Positions 40,993 to 41,681 of a DNA stretch of 41,681 nt are shown here, one piece after another. Origin of the DNA: Bacilli bacterium (GTDB lineage: Bacteria; Bacillota_I; Bacilli_A; ML615J-28; CAG-313); contig JAFTPH010000049.1 of NCBI GenBank assembly GCA_017463365.1, positions 1 through 41,681 of the forward strand, read 5' to 3'. Numbering within the stretch: the stretch's first letter is position 1; the number at the start of each line of letters is the position of its first letter. Under the pieces are notes generated by a model, which was given only the letters and a program-made list of their open reading frames with translations, was not told the origin of the DNA and did not search any database. Position numbers and translations under genes: made by a program.

Positions 40993-41681
40993 TTAATATG
41001 CGTATGCAAAAGAGGCCATCGCAGGAAGTGCTTGTGGTATAAATGCAGCAACTGTAACTAACGCCAATACAGGAATTGTACGAACATATACCTGTGCATA
41101 ATAAGTAACATCGTTATGGGATTTAGTATAACCAATACCAATTTTATCAATTCCAAGTTGAAAATCAAAACTTAAATTTTCCACTCCTATTGACCAGTTG
41201 GCTTCTCCTATTCCATAACTATATGAGTAACTAAATTCATCAATATTAAATGTTATCCCTACTTGATGTTTATGTATTTCATACCAATTATTTCCAAGTT
41301 CTGTAGAAAAAGAAATTGGTTTGCTATCATCTCCAATAATCAATGTGTCTTTAAAACCTTGTTCATAACCGCAAAAAACAGCATCTTCTCCATCACTTAT
41401 ATCATATTGCGTGCTTTCTACGTAGAAACCAAACGTATCCTTTACCCATTCTCCAATAGAGAGCCAAAAAGATTCCCAATCGTTTCCAGTATAATCAACT
41501 CTATTTACCGGATTACCCTCACAATAAGAGTATAGATTACAACTAAAGATAGTACCTGTTACTCCTAAGTATTCTACTTCATCCATTGTGATGAATCTTC
41601 CAATACTTGAATCGTAATATCTGCTATTTAGATAATACCATGAAGTTTCTGTATCAAAATAATATGAACGATATCTATATG
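40993..41681 (-). CDS. Rhs-repeat protein, C-terminal part with variable tip (partial)
   Basis: Open through the right edge of the window; 228 residues are visible. The first part is the Rhs core ending: YRYRSYYFDTETSWYYLNSR, YYDSSIGRFITMDEVEYLG, then NLYSYCEGNPVNRVDYTGND, the standard end of the conserved cage. After YTGND comes a variable tip of about 160 residues, the usual place of a polymorphic toxin: a beta-rich stretch (repeated YSYSYGIGEANW, LSFDFQLGIDKIGIGYT) ending with a hydrophobic segment VLALVTVAAFIPQALPAM. I cannot assign the tip to a known toxin family. Internal ATG at 41586 is not the true start. Followed closely by a membrane-protein gene. Confidence 0.85.
   Translation of the reverse strand, partial: YRYRSYYFDTETSWYYLNSRYYDSSIGRFITMDEVEYLGVTGTIFSCNLYSYCEGNPVNRVDYTGNDWESFWLSIGEWVKDTFGFYVESTQYDISDGEDAVFCGYEQGFKDTLIIGDDSKPISFSTELGNNWYEIHKHQVGITFNIDEFSYSYSYGIGEANWSIGVENLSFDFQLGIDKIGIGYTKSHNDVTYYAQVYVRTIPVLALVTVAAFIPQALPAMASFAYAY

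Noticed and set aside
1-41681. Mycoplasma-type code (TGA as Trp), tRNA or rRNA genes, CRISPR arrays, insertion sequences
   Set aside because: TGA is used as a stop (for example marR at 3989 and the 99-residue gene at 15896), Trp is TGG throughout, and no cloverleaf, regularly spaced repeats or transposase motifs were seen.
41586-41681. Treating 40993-41586 as a complete 197-residue gene
   Set aside because: The same frame stays open to the window edge and encodes the conserved Rhs core end, so the gene is partial.

Overview
The window looks like a chromosomal segment of an anaerobic, very AT-rich Bacillota, perhaps near Erysipelotrichia or RF39-like Bacilli. The reasons are the low GC, strong AGGAGG ribosome sites, TTGACA-17-TATAAT promoters, pyruvate:ferredoxin oxidoreductase, PduL, an ECF transporter module and a tmk-holB-ricT-trmN6-rsmI cluster. 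TGA and TAG are both used as stops and Trp is encoded by TGG, so the code is standard rather than mycoplasma-like. The placement is inference from gene content. Most genes are on the minus strand; only rimO, a B12/radical-SAM gene, a 58-codon gene and a membrane-protein gene are on plus.

Layout. 1-220: a promoter-driven structured RNA or leader on minus, running off the left edge. 0.3-4.5 kb: marR plus a heterodimeric ABC exporter, with a palindromic operator over the promoter. 4.5-8.1 kb: a membrane-anchored XRE regulator with a lipoprotein, then an AbiE-type toxin-antitoxin pair. 8.1-11.1 kb: pduL, an alpha/beta hydrolase and rimO. 11.1-14.9 kb: a second heterodimeric ABC exporter. 14.9-16.25 kb: a compact four-gene operon centred on a DUF3990 (ADP-ribosyltransferase-like) protein with a DUF3791 protein, a good candidate for a poorly described toxin-antitoxin or defence module. 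16.3-21.7 kb: nifJ and, divergently, the B12/radical-SAM protein. 21.7-26.9 kb: the tmk-to-rsmI housekeeping operon with an LRR surface protein at its end. 27-31 kb: a surface protein with a Listeria-Bacteroides-type repeat and a marR plus MacB-like transporter operon. 31-33 kb: a lipoprotein amidase and a short overlooked gene. 33-38.5 kb: a seven-gene operon (NusG-II-domain protein, ecfA1, ecfA2, ecfT, truA, acetyltransferase, gtrA). 38.5-40 kb: a nitroreductase and a Cys-rich membrane protein. 40-41.7 kb: the C-terminal tip of an Rhs protein, a likely immunity gene and a degraded third gene; this locus is cut by the right edge.

How it fits together. PFOR makes acetyl-CoA and reduced ferredoxin, and PduL can convert acetyl-CoA to acetyl phosphate for ATP. 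The two exporter pairs and the MacB-like transporter handle efflux, two of the three under adjacent MarR regulators with visible operators. Three separate conflict-type loci (AbiE, the DUF3990 operon, the Rhs tip) make this a mixed housekeeping and accessory region. No rRNA, tRNA, CRISPR array or insertion sequence was recognised.
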